NCBI GenBank assembly: GCA_020831625.1
Contig: JAFIGD010000001.1
Span: 62,001-126,000 of the forward strand
Source: Verrucomicrobiota bacterium
GTDB lineage: Bacteria; Verrucomicrobiota; Kiritimatiellia; SS1-B-03-39; UBA6053
Length of the DNA stretch: 64,000 bases
Reading direction: 5' to 3'
In this document: piece by piece, positions 43,640-54,871 of the stretch
Numbering within the stretch: the first letter of the stretch is position 1
How the letters are laid out: each line of letters starts with the position of its first letter
Position numbers and translations under genes: made by a program
The notes under the pieces: model-generated
What the model was told of the DNA's origin: nothing
The model's input: only the letters and a program-made list of their open reading frames with translations
Databases searched by the model: none

Positions 43640-44128
43640 TTAACCCGCACGCATAGCCAGGGCCAGCGCCAGAAAAAAAGCGAGAATCCCGAAGCCAAGC
43701 GTCAGAGGCTTCCAAAGCGTCTGTTTAGGGACAGGAGTCCAGCTTTCCGGAATTACAATCGATTCGGACGGGCTCTGCTTAAAGTGCACCGGCTCCAGAT
43801 GCCGTTCAAAAACCATCAGTCTTTCCCGGGTGACCGCCACCGCGTCGCCAATAAGAGCAATCAGCCGCTCCTGGTCCTCCGCTTTCCGTGCAAGAGACTC
43901 TGCCGCCTCCTGAACATCATAAACCATATCGGTGATTCTCGATTTCAACAACGGACCCGGGGTGCGCTCCGAACCCGAACGAATTGGGGAAGCGAGCGAA
44001 GCCGTTTTAACCACAGGCACCAGAACCTCCTCTTCACAGATCGGACACATAATCCGTGTTCCCGCCGCGGCCTCCTCCACCATCAGAGGCTTTTCACATG
44101 CCGGACAGGAAAACACCAGGTCATTCAT
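43640..44128 (-). CDS. Zinc-ribbon, coiled-coil, tail-anchored membrane protein
   Basis: A 162-residue protein with three parts: an N-terminal zinc ribbon with paired C-x2-C knuckles (SCPACEKPLM and CPICEEEVLV, residues about 8-38), a helical middle likely to form a coiled coil (residues 60-110, AAESLARKAEDQERLIALIG), and a C-terminal membrane helix (LTLGFGILAFFLALALAM). Its start lies 1 bp beyond the sucB stop, so it is made with the oxoglutarate dehydrogenase genes although no functional link is known. No family recognised. Confidence 0.82.
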   Translation of the reverse strand: MNDLVFSCPACEKPLMVEEAAAGTRIMCPICEEEVLVPVVKTASLASPIRSGSERTPGPLLKSRITDMVYDVQEAAESLARKAEDQERLIALIGDAVAVTRERLMVFERHLEPVHFKQSPSESIVIPESWTPVPKQTLWKPLTLGFGILAFFLALALAMRAG

Positions 44129-44129
44129 A

Positions 44130-45458
44130 TCACAATTGCAGCATCAGCTGCGCTGGATCTTCAAGGGACTGTTTCAAACTGACCAGGAATTGAACCGCGT
44201 CCCGGCCGTCAATGATCCGGTGGTCATAGGTCAGGGCCAGATACATCACCGGACGAACCACCACCTGCCCGCCCTCGACCCAGGGACGTTCCTGAATAGC
44301 GTGCATCCCGAGAATCGCGCTCTGCGGCGCGTTGATAATGGGTGTGGACAACATCGAACCGAAAGTTCCCCCGTTAGTGATGGTGAAGGTGCCACCAATC
44401 AAATCCTCATACGCAAGCTTGGCGTCTTTGGCTTTACCGGCCAGCAAGCGGATCTGCTTTTCCACCTCCGCGAAACTCATGGTTTCGGCATTGCGCAGCA
44501 CCGGAACCACCAAGCCGCGGGGAGAATCCACCGCAATGCCGATGTGATAGGCCTCATGATAAAGAATATCTTTCCCGTCCATGGAGGCGTTGATGATCGG
44601 AAACTTTTTCAGCGCCTCCACTGCGGCTTTCACAAAAAAGGACATGAACCCGAGCTTCACCCCATAGTCTTTTTCAAACCGCTCTTTATACTTTCCCCGG
44701 ATATCCATCACCGGCTTCATATTCACCTCGTTAAAGGTGGTCAGCAGCGCCGCGGTGTTTTGCACTTCTTTCAGGCGGGCGGCCACGCGCTGACGCAACT
44801 GAGACATCGGCACCCGTTTAACGCTCGGATCATCCTCTACCGGTTTCGGCGCGGCGGTCTTTCCCGCAACCGAAAGATCCAGAACGCGCTCGGGAACGCC
44901 AAGCCCCAAATTCTTTTTCGCCTCCGGCGTTTCCTCAATAAAGCGAACCACGTCCTGACGGGTTATCCGGTTGTCTTTACCGCTTCCCTGAATCTGCCCC
45001 GGCTGCAAATTATGCTCCATCAGAAGCTTGCGGACCGCCGGACTCAATCCCTGAAGCGACGAAACATCCACTTTTTGCTCCGCATCGGTGTTTGGAAGCG
45101 CCTCCCCCTTCTCATCTGTTCGGGGAGCGTCGCGCTCTTCAGATTTTTGAGCGGAAATCTCTTGATCCGGTAACGTAGACGTGCGGCTTTCCCTGGCGTT
45201 ATCTTCCGTTGAAGATTCGGCGCCGCCCTCTTTGAGCACCGCCATCACATCGCCCCGCTTCAGCGTTCCGCCCTCCTCAACCTTCAACCCCATCACCCCG
45301 TCCGCCGGTGCGAAAACCTCCAGAACAATTTTATCTGTTTCCACATCCGCGAGCTTGTCGTCCCGCGTCACCTTGTCCCCGTCATTCACATGCCACGTCA
45401 GCAGGGTCGCTTCATCAACAGATTCGGGAAGTTCGGGGGTTTTGATATCAATGCTCAT
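44130..45458 (-). CDS. sucB: Dihydrolipoyl succinyltransferase, E2 of 2-oxoglutarate dehydrogenase
   Basis: A 442-residue E2. One lipoyl domain (residues 1-75) with the lysine in [10 protein letters not shown], typical of SucB rather than ETGKATVEV of AceF. A Glu/Lys/Ser-rich linker, then an E3-binding domain ([20 protein letters not shown], about 185-220) and the catalytic domain ending [15 protein letters not shown]. The start at 45458 ([10 protein letters not shown]) fits the E2 N-terminus. sucA lies 47 bp upstream. No lpd in this operon. Confidence 0.94.
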   Translation of the reverse strand: MSIDIKTPELPESVDEATLLTWHVNDGDKVTRDDKLADVETDKIVLEVFAPADGVMGLKVEEGGTLKRGDVMAVLKEGGAESSTEDNARESRTSTLPDQEISAQKSEERDAPRTDEKGEALPNTDAEQKVDVSSLQGLSPAVRKLLMEHNLQPGQIQGSGKDNRITRQDVVRFIEETPEAKKNLGLGVPERVLDLSVAGKTAAPKPVEDDPSVKRVPMSQLRQRVAARLKEVQNTAALLTTFNEVNMKPVMDIRGKYKERFEKDYGVKLGFMSFFVKAAVEALKKFPIINASMDGKDILYHEAYHIGIAVDSPRGLVVPVLRNAETMSFAEVEKQIRLLAGKAKDAKLAYEDLIGGTFTITNGGTFGSMLSTPIINAPQSAILGMHAIQERPWVEGGQVVVRPVMYLALTYDHRIIDGRDAVQFLVSLKQSLEDPAQLMLQL

Positions 45459-45505
45459 GGATTCACTCGGAAAGGTTGGGTTCATGTAAAGAAAAAGGAA
45501 ACATG

Positions 45506-48346
45506 TCAGGTAAAGGAGGGAACTTCAAGATCAAGCGCCTGATGAATCAGTAATTGTTCGCGCTGATTATGCCGAAGCGGACTGCCACCGGCCGGTGCCG
45601 AGCAGGCCACCCGCCCGGCGAAACTGAGGGTGTGGTGATTGCGGATGCACTGGTGCAGCCGATGCTGGATCTGGTACCAGGCACCCTGGTTAATCGGCTC
45701 CTCCTGACACCAAACCACATCCCGCAGGTTCGGGTAGTGCTCCAATTCCTGTTTCAAGGCCTGCTCATCAAAGGGATACAGCTGCTCAATCCGGATCAGC
45801 GCCACGTTGCGAAGTTCGCGGTCCGCTCGTTTAGCCGCCAGTTCGTAATACACCTTGCCGCTGCACAAGACCAGCCGGGTGATTTTTTCCGGCTTCATAT
45901 GGGTGTCGACTTCCGGAATCAAATTCAGAAACCGTCCCTTGGACAGGTCTTCCAAACTGGAGAACGACTCTTTCTTGCGAAGCATACTCTTCGGGCTCAT
46001 GATAATCAGCGGAATCCGGAGTTTGCGGACCAACTGACGCCGCAGCGCGTGAAACATCTGCGCCGCCGTCGACGGCACAATCACCTGCATGTTCTCCTGG
46101 GCGCACAACTGCAGAAACCGCTCAAGCCTCGCCGAGGAATGCTCCGGCCCCTGGCCCTCCCAGCCGTGCGGCAACATCATCACCAGCCCCGAAAACAAAT
46201 TCCACTTCTGCTGGGAGGAGCTGATGAACTGGTCCACCAGCACCTGCGCCCCGTTCGCAAAATCCCCGTACTGCGCCTCCCAGAGGGTCAGGGTTCCGGG
46301 CTCCGTCATGCTGTACCCGTATTCAAAACCCAGCACCGCCTCCTCAGAGAGGATCGAATCAAACACGTTGAAGTTCGTGCCCCGCTCCGCGGCCATTCGG
46401 GCCAGGGGAATAAACTTGCGGCCGGTGTTGTAATCATGCAGGGCCGCATGCCGGTGGAAAAACGTGCCCCGCCCGCTGTCCTGGCCCGAAATCCGAACCC
46501 GGAACCCCTCGTCAATCAGCGACGCGTACGCCAGCGTTTCCGCGCAGCCCCAATCCAGCGGTGAATCTCCGTTCACCATCGAAATCCGGTCGTCAATCAG
46601 TTTGCGCACCCCCGGATGCAGCGAGAAATCCTCCGGAACCGAACAGGCTTCGCCGCCCAGTTTTTTCAATTTGCGGACGCTCACGGCGGTCTTGGCCTTG
46701 TCCGACCATTTTCCGTTCAAATAGGGCCGCCAGGCAGTGTAATACTTTGTGTGCAGATCCCGCGGAACAATGTTGGGGGCCACCTGTTCGCCTTCATCCA
46801 GCGCATCCCGATACGCCATGAACATTTCTTTTTGCGTATTCTTCTCTATCACCCCTTCGCGCTCCAGTCGGCTGGCGTACACCGTCGGTGTTCCCGGATG
46901 TTTACGGATCACCCGGTACATCATCGGCTGGGTCACAGAAGGTTCATCCCCCTCGTTGTGTCCGTGCCGCCGGAAACACATCAAATCAATGTAGACATCC
47001 TTTTTAAATTTCATCCGGAAATCCACCGCGGTCCGCACCGCCCAAATCACCGCCTCGGGATCATCCCCGTTCACATGGAAAATCGGACAGTTGTTCACTT
47101 TTCCCACATCCGTGCAATAGAGAGAAGACCGCGAATCCAGGGGATGGCTTGTCGTGAATCCGATCTGATTGTTGATCACCACATGCAGCGCCCCGCCGGT
47201 GCTGTACCCCCGGGTCTGCGCAAGCTGCGCCGTCTCATACACCACCCCCTGACCGGCCAGCGCCGCGTCCCCGTGCACCAGTACCGGCAACACCTTCGTG
47301 AGCGTCGCATCCCCGGCGCGGTCCATCCGCGCCCGGGAACTCCCGCAAATCACCGGATTGATAATCTCAAGATGTGACGGATTAAACGCCAGCGCCAGGT
47401 GAACAATGCCTCCGGGCGTTTTCACATCCGAACTGAACCCCTGATGATACTTCACATCCCCGGTCATTTTGTCGTCCAGCCCCTGTACATGATCCCCGAA
47501 CTCCCGGAAAAGCGCGCTCGGCGCCTTGCCCATCACATTGGTCAAAACATTCAGCCGCCCGCGGTGGGCCATCCCGATCACCACCTCATCCACCCCCTGC
47601 GCCCCCGCCCGCTGAATCGCCTCATGCACCAGCGGAATAAACGACTCCCCGCCCTCCAGCGAAAACCGCTTCTTTCCCGAGAACTTCACATGCAAATACT
47701 TTTCCATCCCCTCACTCGCCGTCAAATGCGACAGCAGGTTCAGCCTCTCCTCCGTCGAAAGGTTTTCCTTCGCCCGCGTGCTCTCAATCCGTTTCATCAG
47801 CCAGTTTTTCTGATCCGCGTCCGAAATGAACATGTATTCAATCCCGATCGATCCCGTATACGTCTCCCGCAACATGTCCACGATATCCCGAAGCTTCATG
47901 TAATCCGGCGCCACCAGATTGCCGGTGTTGAATTCAACGTCCATGTCCTGCTCGGTCAGGCCCAGTGCATACGGGTCCAAATCCGGCACGTTCGGCTGCA
48001 CCCGGAGCCGAATCGGATCCGTCTTCGCCGCCACATGCCCGAGAATCCGGTACGCCTGAATCAGCCGCAATACCGCCGCCTGCTTTGCCATCCACCCCTG
48101 ATCCATCGCCGGCTCAATGTGCGCCGGCGCCAAAACCAACGAGCAGGCCGAACGCGTCCGCACCTGCCTGGAAATTTCCTCCTGCAAAGAACGGTGATTC
48201 ACAAACCCCGGACCGCCAGCCTCCTCTTCAAACACCTCCCGCCATTCGGCCGACACCGAACCAGGGTCTTTAATGAACTCTTCCTGTAAAGATTCCAAAT
48301 AAGCCAGCGCGCTGGCATCGGGCAAACCGTTTCCGTTTAATTGCAT
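45506..48346 (-). CDS. sucA: 2-oxoglutarate dehydrogenase E1
   Basis: A 946-residue thiamine-diphosphate enzyme of the citric acid cycle, near the usual 930-950. The N-terminal E2-binding helix [85 protein letters not shown] with the ThDP motif region, [20 protein letters not shown], and [20 protein letters not shown] are all canonical. The ATG at 48346 (MQLNGNGL) is chosen; the frame extends 79 codons further without homologous sequence. Leads the sucA-sucB-zinc-ribbon operon, divergent from the dioxygenase. Confidence 0.96.
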   Translation of the reverse strand: MQLNGNGLPDASALAYLESLQEEFIKDPGSVSAEWREVFEEEAGGPGFVNHRSLQEEISRQVRTRSACSLVLAPAHIEPAMDQGWMAKQAAVLRLIQAYRILGHVAAKTDPIRLRVQPNVPDLDPYALGLTEQDMDVEFNTGNLVAPDYMKLRDIVDMLRETYTGSIGIEYMFISDADQKNWLMKRIESTRAKENLSTEERLNLLSHLTASEGMEKYLHVKFSGKKRFSLEGGESFIPLVHEAIQRAGAQGVDEVVIGMAHRGRLNVLTNVMGKAPSALFREFGDHVQGLDDKMTGDVKYHQGFSSDVKTPGGIVHLALAFNPSHLEIINPVICGSSRARMDRAGDATLTKVLPVLVHGDAALAGQGVVYETAQLAQTRGYSTGGALHVVINNQIGFTTSHPLDSRSSLYCTDVGKVNNCPIFHVNGDDPEAVIWAVRTAVDFRMKFKKDVYIDLMCFRRHGHNEGDEPSVTQPMMYRVIRKHPGTPTVYASRLEREGVIEKNTQKEMFMAYRDALDEGEQVAPNIVPRDLHTKYYTAWRPYLNGKWSDKAKTAVSVRKLKKLGGEACSVPEDFSLHPGVRKLIDDRISMVNGDSPLDWGCAETLAYASLIDEGFRVRISGQDSGRGTFFHRHAALHDYNTGRKFIPLARMAAERGTNFNVFDSILSEEAVLGFEYGYSMTEPGTLTLWEAQYGDFANGAQVLVDQFISSSQQKWNLFSGLVMMLPHGWEGQGPEHSSARLERFLQLCAQENMQVIVPSTAAQMFHALRRQLVRKLRIPLIIMSPKSMLRKKESFSSLEDLSKGRFLNLIPEVDTHMKPEKITRLVLCSGKVYYELAAKRADRELRNVALIRIEQLYPFDEQALKQELEHYPNLRDVVWCQEEPINQGAWYQIQHRLHQCIRNHHTLSFAGRVACSAPAGGSPLRHNQREQLLIHQALDLEVPSFT

Positions 48347-48487
48347 AAGGGTCCGTGGATAAAAGGGTATTTGATTTTCATATGATCCTAACCGTAATCC
48401 ATCGGCGTTCAACCTTTTTCCACTCTGGAAAACACAGAGATAACATTCCGCCGTTCTTTCGCTTGCAACCCTGAAAAAACCGATTAC

Positions 48488-48499
48488 CTTGACGTCAAG
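48488..48499. promoter_or_regulatory. 12-bp perfect palindrome upstream of the ring-cleaving dioxygenase
   Basis: CTTGACGTCAAG, followed by ATATAAAC, 25 bp before the ATG at 48525 and within the 178-bp region divergent to sucA. Its size and place fit a repressor operator near a promoter, for example of the MarR type that often controls quinone-responsive dioxygenases. Inference. Confidence 0.5.
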
Positions 48500-48524
48500 A
48501 TATAAACCATCAGAGAGATCCACC

Positions 48525-49418
48525 ATGAACCACCCCACAACCGGCCTGCACCACATCACCGCCATCGCGTCCGACGGCCCCAAAAACCTTCATTTCTATC
48601 AAGACATCCTCGGAATGCGGCTGGTCAAAAAGACCGTCAATTTCGATGTGCCCGGCTCCTACCATCTCTACTACGGCAATAAGGCCGGAGACCCGGGCAC
48701 CGCCCTCACGTTTTTCCTGTGGCCCGATTTATCCCCGGCCCGGCCCGGGGCGGGCGTCACATCCCTGACCCGGCTGGCAATCCCCCAGGGCTCTCTGTCG
48801 CACTGGGAATCCCGCCTGACCGGGCACCGGATCGATCACACCCGCGAACGCCGGTTTGACGAGGACATCCTTCGGTTTTCCGATCCCGACGGACTCGCGC
48901 TCGCGTTGGTCGAACGCCCGCTGGGCGAAGGAGAAGACATCATTGGATTTGACGGAGCCGAACTGCGCCTCCGCGCCGCGGCCCCGACCCAGGATCTGCT
49001 CTTCGCCATGGGCTACAAGCCCTACAAAACGGACGCGGACCGCGAACGCTTGATCGCCGGAAACCCCGCCGCATGGGGGCAGTATATCGATCTGTGGGCC
49101 GACCCGGAGGCCCCCGGCGCCCGACAGGGTCTCGGCGCGGTCCACCACATCGCCTTCCGCGCCGCCGACGACACCCACCAGGCCGCGTTTCACACCCTGG
49201 CGGAATCGCGCCGCCTCATGCCCTCTCCGGTGATGGACCGGAGCTATTTCCGATCCATCTATTTCCGCGAGCCCGGAGGCATCCTCTTCGAAGTCGCCAC
49301 CGATGAACCCGGGTTCACCGTGGATGAACCGCTGGAAAGTCTGGGGCGGGCCCTCAAACTTCCCCCGCCACTCGAAGGCCGCCGCGCCGAAATCGAAGCC
49401 CTGCTGCCGCCGCTATGA
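48525..49418 (+). CDS. Ring-cleaving dioxygenase of the glyoxalase superfamily (MhqO/MhqA type)
   Basis: A 297-residue protein made of two vicinal-oxygen-chelate modules. N-terminal LHHITAIASDGPKNLHFYQD then LGMRLVKKTVNFD; YHLYYGNKAGDPGTALTFF; the second half has AVHHIAFRAADDTHQ and DRSYFRSIYFREPGG, ending ILFEVATDEPGF. H in LHHITA, H in VHHIAF and E in LFEVATD would bind the metal. Related proteins in Bacillus (MhqO, MhqA) remove hydroquinones. Divergent from sucA, with a 12-bp palindrome upstream that may be an operator. The ATG at 48525 is chosen because the extra upstream codons are not family-like. Confidence 0.88.
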   Translation: MNHPTTGLHHITAIASDGPKNLHFYQDILGMRLVKKTVNFDVPGSYHLYYGNKAGDPGTALTFFLWPDLSPARPGAGVTSLTRLAIPQGSLSHWESRLTGHRIDHTRERRFDEDILRFSDPDGLALALVERPLGEGEDIIGFDGAELRLRAAAPTQDLLFAMGYKPYKTDADRERLIAGNPAAWGQYIDLWADPEAPGARQGLGAVHHIAFRAADDTHQAAFHTLAESRRLMPSPVMDRSYFRSIYFREPGGILFEVATDEPGFTVDEPLESLGRALKLPPPLEGRRAEIEALLPPL

Positions 49419-49532
49419 TGTGTAGATCCACACCAGCGGGACCATCAGCAACAGGCCGACGAACATCGCCGCCAGCCAGAGTAAGCCTCGAATATCGGAT
49501 TCTTTCATCAGTTCATGTCGGATTCGGGACAT
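49413..49532 (-). CDS. Possible 39-residue single-pass membrane protein
   Basis: A short frame: MSRIRHELMKESDIRGLL then a hydrophobic helix WLAAMFVGLLLMVPLVWIYT. A charged start followed by one clean membrane helix is unlikely for random GC-rich sequence. It starts inside the end of the TIM-barrel gene (20-bp overlap) and overlaps the dioxygenase stop on the other strand by 6 bp. An alternative start lies at 49508 (MKESDI). Function unknown. Confidence 0.5.
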   Translation of the reverse strand: MSRIRHELMKESDIRGLLWLAAMFVGLLLMVPLVWIYTS

Positions 49533-50460
49533 AGTTTCCGCCCCGACAGCGTTTTAGATAATTGAGCGCATGCACCTGACCGGTCATTTCCAGATCACCC
49601 TTATAAACGGGGTCGTGCCAGCCTTCGATATCAATGCACCCCCGGAAGCCGCCCTGACGCAGTTTGGAAATGATCGCGGTCCAGTCGCTGTCGCCGAACC
49701 CGGGAGTCCGATGAAACACAAAGGGCTGCACCGCCTGAGCCACGGAGGGACGGGCAATGTCGTCATGCACCGAACTGTGAATGCCGTATTTCCGAATCCG
49801 GTCCCAGAACACCGTGGCATCTTTGCCGTGCACATGAAAAATCCGGTCGATCCAGTCGTCCAGCTGAGGCATGGGATCTATCAGGCTGACCAGCTGATGG
49901 CAGGGCTCCCATTCCAGACCAATATTCGGAAGCGGCACCGCGTCAAACATCAGTTCCCAGGCGGCGGGATTGTGAGCGATATTCCAGTCGCCCTGTTGCC
50001 AGGTGCCGCCCATGTCGCAGTTCTCAAACGCGATGCGGACCCCGTGCTCCCCCGCAAGTTCGGTTAACGGCAGAAACACCTCCCGGAAGCGGTCCATGCT
50101 CGCATGAATGGGCTGATCCCGCAACCGCCCCGCAAATCCCGCGACAATGTCGCACCCGAAGGCCTTCGCATTCAGAATTGCCTCCCGGAACGCTTTGCGG
50201 GTCACCTCCGCTTTTTCGTCATGCTCCAGTGGATTGCCGAACACGCCCAGACTGGAAACCACCGCCCCGCTCTCCTCGACGAGTGGAAGCACCGAAGCCG
50301 CCAGGGCATCCAGCCGGGTCTCCCCCAGCGTTTCCCAGAACGTGATACTGAACGACTCAAAGCCGTGCGGCAGAATCTGACGGATATAGTCGGCGCTTTT
50401 CGGAGATCCGGGCACAAGCGTTCCGATACGGATATCCTGATGATTTTCGCGGTTTTTCAT
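49513..50460 (-). CDS. Sugar phosphate isomerase/epimerase-like TIM-barrel protein
   Basis: A 315-residue AP_endonuc_2 superfamily protein. The metal-binding glutamates and histidines fall at barrel positions: IAFENCDMGG (E), GLEWEPCHQL (E, H), FHVHGKDATVF (H), and CIDIEGWHDP (E). AFGCDIVAGFAGRLRDQP fits a beta/alpha unit. Acts probably on a sugar or polyol phosphate or ketose. The ATG at 50460 has AGGAA 8-12 nt upstream and is preferred over the one 6 codons earlier. Its start is divergent from argH, and it may share a transcript with the small membrane protein that overlaps its 3' end. Confidence 0.82.
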   Translation of the reverse strand: MKNRENHQDIRIGTLVPGSPKSADYIRQILPHGFESFSITFWETLGETRLDALAASVLPLVEESGAVVSSLGVFGNPLEHDEKAEVTRKAFREAILNAKAFGCDIVAGFAGRLRDQPIHASMDRFREVFLPLTELAGEHGVRIAFENCDMGGTWQQGDWNIAHNPAAWELMFDAVPLPNIGLEWEPCHQLVSLIDPMPQLDDWIDRIFHVHGKDATVFWDRIRKYGIHSSVHDDIARPSVAQAVQPFVFHRTPGFGDSDWTAIISKLRQGGFRGCIDIEGWHDPVYKGDLEMTGQVHALNYLKRCRGGNYVPNPT

Positions 50461-50577
50461 AAAAAAATTCCTAAGCATTAAGGTTCAAACGATGCAACCC
50501 CGTCCATAATCATCAAACCGGACTCTGTCCACCCCAACCGGAATTTAACCAACGATTCTTTAAATTACCTGTTAATA

Positions 50578-50621
50578 TATAATACTTTTTCACCCCGAAA
50601 AGGTTTGGCGTTTTGTCGGGG
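50578..50621 (+). promoter_or_regulatory. -10 element and leader hairpin of argH
   Basis: TATAAT at 50578-50583 without a good -35 17 bp upstream. Ten bases on, CCCCGA (50593-50598) pairs with TCGGGG (50616-50621), with further A/T pairing inside, forming a leader hairpin 18 nt before the argH ATG at 50640. Confidence 0.45.
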
Positions 50622-50639
50622 AATCGGTAAATCGCATGT

Positions 50640-52010
<1,371 letters not shown>

Positions 52011-52029
52011 CGTTTGATACAGCCCGTTT

Positions 52030-53277
52030 TCAGGAGATCTCGGCCACCCGCACCACCAGATTGCTGCCGTAGGGATAGCCTTTGCAGTAGAGCTGAAACC
52101 CGTCGCCCTCGGGAATAATGTCAAGCTCCTCGCCGGTGTCCAGCCAGCGCGCGGAGGACGGAACCTCCAGTCCCGTAATCCGTCGCGGTCCTTCATGTGC
52201 GCCGGCCTCTTTGGTTTTGTGATCGTTATTGGTGATTGGCAGATCGTGCGCGAAATAGTAGCGCTTGCCGGTTTCTTTGTGACGCAGCACAAAATCCCGA
52301 CCTTCAGAGCCGCAGGCCACGGGCCGGGTCTCGTACAGGGCCGGAGCCATCAGATTCGCCCAATCCCCCACCCGCTCCAGACAGGCCGCTTCATAGGGCG
52401 GCACGCGCCCGCCCGCCGTGGGGCCGATATTCAACAAATAATTCGCTCCGGCCCGGCGGCAGGCGGCTAAATCGGTAATGACCTCGGCCGGTGATTTGTA
52501 CATGAAATCGCGCGAGCCGATCCCCCAGTGCAGATTCATTGTCTGACACATCTCGGCGGCCACATATTTCGCCATCCCGCCGCGGTCCATCGGCTCGGGA
52601 CGTCCCTGCTCATAGGTCACCACATCCAGCATCGGATGTCCTTTGGCTCCGAGGGCGTTGATGCTGGAATTGTTGACGATAATCGCCTCCGGCTGGTGAC
52701 GGCGGATCATGCTGTAGAGGCGGTCCTCCTGCCAGTCCGCACCGGGCCGGGACCAGTTGCCGTCGAACCAAAGGCCTCCGATATCCCCGTATTGCGTGCA
52801 GAGGATTTCGACGGACGCGATCAGATAATCGATATACTCCGCAAACGCCTTGTCATCACATGTTTCCGTGTCACGGGACCAGTCGAGGGTGGTATGATAA
52901 AAAAACGGCACGATGCCCTCACCGCGGCAGGCCACCACAAATTCGGAGATCAGATCCCGGCCGGCCGGACTGTGCGGCGCATCGTAGGTGTTCAATCCCC
53001 GCGTGTCATAGAGCGAAAATCCGTCATGATGCCGCGTGGTCAGACAGATATACTTCATCCCGCACCGTTTTGCGAACCGGGCCAGTTCCCCCGCGTTGAA
53101 GGCCTCCGCCGTAAACCCTTTTATCAGTTCCCGATAGGTGTCCATCGGAACGCCGTGCCATTTTTTATACCATTCGCCCTGTCCGACCTGGCTGTACAGG
53201 CCCCAGTGGACAAACAGGCCGTAAGCCAGGGATTCAAAACGGTCGATATACGGTGCGGGAGCGGGGGTGGTTTTCAT
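52030..53277 (-). CDS. Alpha-L-fucosidase-like glycoside hydrolase family 29
   Basis: A 415-residue GH29 enzyme without signal peptide. LAYGLFVHWGLYSQVGQGEW, YICLTTRHHDGFSLYDT with conserved His-His, and IGGLWFDGNWSRPG with the nucleophile Asp are family hallmarks. No clear C-terminal beta-sandwich beyond about residue 340-415 (VPSSARWLDTGEELDIIPEG). Fucose from algal or host glycans is the expected product; the cytoplasmic location implies imported oligosaccharides. The ATG at 53277 has AGGAA 8-12 nt upstream. It follows the small membrane protein by 21 bp and leuB before that. Confidence 0.9.
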   Translation of the reverse strand: MKTTPAPAPYIDRFESLAYGLFVHWGLYSQVGQGEWYKKWHGVPMDTYRELIKGFTAEAFNAGELARFAKRCGMKYICLTTRHHDGFSLYDTRGLNTYDAPHSPAGRDLISEFVVACRGEGIVPFFYHTTLDWSRDTETCDDKAFAEYIDYLIASVEILCTQYGDIGGLWFDGNWSRPGADWQEDRLYSMIRRHQPEAIIVNNSSINALGAKGHPMLDVVTYEQGRPEPMDRGGMAKYVAAEMCQTMNLHWGIGSRDFMYKSPAEVITDLAACRRAGANYLLNIGPTAGGRVPPYEAACLERVGDWANLMAPALYETRPVACGSEGRDFVLRHKETGKRYYFAHDLPITNNDHKTKEAGAHEGPRRITGLEVPSSARWLDTGEELDIIPEGDGFQLYCKGYPYGSNLVVRVAEIS

Positions 53278-53298
53278 ATAATGTTCCTTTTTAATCAT

Positions 53299-53634
53299 CT
53301 ACTTCAACATCGGCCAAAGTGGAAGGCTGAAGAGGCCCGCCAGAAGCGGAAGAAAATTGGGCAATCCGAGACTTTTGACGAAGACGCCGTACCCGATCAG
53401 CACCACACCCGTGATGATCAGGTAGATTATGCTCCAGCGGCGCATCCGCCACAGACCGATGTAGCCCACAAAGCCCAGCGAAAGCAGGATCAGCATGTTC
53501 CGGATATAGTCCGGGTGAATGTTGGCAAAGGCCTCCTCCACATCCGACCGCCCGATGCTGTTCAAAAAGATCGTGTACACCGCGAAATACACGCCGCAGT
53601 GAAACACGATCATTAAAGGCCGGTGCTTCATCAT
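53299..53634 (-). CDS. Small multi-pass membrane protein
   Basis: A 111-residue protein with about four membrane helices (PLMIVFHCGVYFAVYTIFL, NMLILLSLGFVGYIGLW, WSIIYLIITGVVLIGYGVF, FLPLLAGLFSLPLWP). Its ATG overlaps the leuB stop (ATGA) and the fucosidase follows 21 bp on. No family recognised. Confidence 0.75.
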   Translation of the reverse strand: MMKHRPLMIVFHCGVYFAVYTIFLNSIGRSDVEEAFANIHPDYIRNMLILLSLGFVGYIGLWRMRRWSIIYLIITGVVLIGYGVFVKSLGLPNFLPLLAGLFSLPLWPMLK

Positions 53635-54710
53635 ACAAGCGCGGCCAGCGCCGCTTCGCGAACGCGCCCGGCCATTTCCGCCGTGCTCACCCGCTTCGTT
53701 TTGCCTTCGCGGTGCAGATCCGCAGTCCGCAGCCCTTCATTCAGAGCGGCATCCACTCCTGCGCGGATGGCGTTGGCGATGTCCCCCTGCTCAAGCTCGT
53801 CCATCATCATCGCCGTGCTCAGCAGCATCGCGACCGGATTGGCGATGCCCTGTCCGGCAATGTCCGGGGCACTGCCGTGCACCGGCTCGAAAAGGCCCAC
53901 ATTTCCGCCCACACTGGCGGAGGGCAGCAGCCCCAGCGATCCGCCCAGGGTGGCGGCCGCGTCCGACAAAATATCGCCGAACAGGTTTCCGGTCAGAATC
54001 ACATCAAACTGCGAGGGACGCACCACCAGTTGCATGGCGGCGTTGTCGACATACATGTGGGTCAGCTCCACATCGGAAAATTCATCTTTGTGCAGTTGCG
54101 TGACCACATCGCGCCAGAGCTGCGAGACCACCAGGACATTCGCTTTGTCCACGGAACAGACCCGCCCGCCTCTGCGGCGGGCCCAGGTGAAGGCCACCCG
54201 CGCAACCCGCTCAATTTCCGGGGTTGTGTAGCGCATGGTGTTGAACGCGTCCTCCGCGCCCGGCTCCCCGGAACGCCCGCGGGGTTCGCCGAAGTAAATC
54301 CCCCCGGTCAGTTCACGCACCACCAGCATGTCGGTTCCGGCGATCGCCTCCGGCCGCAGCGGCGAGGCGTCGGCAAGGGCGGCGCTGACCGACACCGGAC
54401 GCAGGTTGGCGAACACCCCCAGTTCCTTGCGGATTTTCAGCAGACCGGACTCCGGACGCATCGCCCCGGTGTGATGGTCCCACTTCGGCCCGCCCACCGC
54501 GCCCAGCAGAACCCCGTCGGAAGCTTTGGCCTTGGCAATCACCGCATCGGGCATGGGATCCCCGTACGTGTCAATTGCCGAACCGCCGGCGTGATCCTCT
54601 TCAAACGAGATCGACACACCTTTTTTCGCGGCCAGAACCTCCAGCGTTTTCACCGCCTCATTGCACACTTCAGGACCAATCCCGTCACCGGGGAGAACAA
54701 GAATCTTCAT
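53631..54710 (-). CDS. leuB: 3-isopropylmalate dehydrogenase
   Basis: A 359-residue enzyme of leucine synthesis, NAD-dependent. MKILVLPGDGIGPEVCNEAV begins the fold; GAVGGPKWDHH and SGLLKIRKELGVFANLRPV bind substrate; RELTGGIYFGEPRG, and the DILSDAAATLGGSLGLLPSA and LFEPVHGSAPDIAGQGIANP segments are family signatures. The usual leucine-pathway partners leuACD are not in the window. Coupled to a small membrane protein and a fucosidase downstream, an unusual combination. Confidence 0.96.
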   Translation of the reverse strand: MKILVLPGDGIGPEVCNEAVKTLEVLAAKKGVSISFEEDHAGGSAIDTYGDPMPDAVIAKAKASDGVLLGAVGGPKWDHHTGAMRPESGLLKIRKELGVFANLRPVSVSAALADASPLRPEAIAGTDMLVVRELTGGIYFGEPRGRSGEPGAEDAFNTMRYTTPEIERVARVAFTWARRRGGRVCSVDKANVLVVSQLWRDVVTQLHKDEFSDVELTHMYVDNAAMQLVVRPSQFDVILTGNLFGDILSDAAATLGGSLGLLPSASVGGNVGLFEPVHGSAPDIAGQGIANPVAMLLSTAMMMDELEQGDIANAIRAGVDAALNEGLRTADLHREGKTKRVSTAEMAGRVREAALAALV

Positions 54711-54871
54711 CTGTTAACCTCTATAAATGTAAAAATTAGATTGAAAGGCGCTCTCTAACCATTTAGCAAAGGCTTGCAAAGCGGAAAACCTCGTGCATTT
54801 TTGAAAACCGGGATTTCACGTGACCCGCAACCCTTTTAAAACAGCAACAACCCGCAACCAAGGATCGCTCA

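Noticed and set aside
43566-43715. N-terminal extension of argF by 50 codons
   Set aside because: The added residues do not match the family; the internal ATG at 43565 gives the usual 313-residue length.
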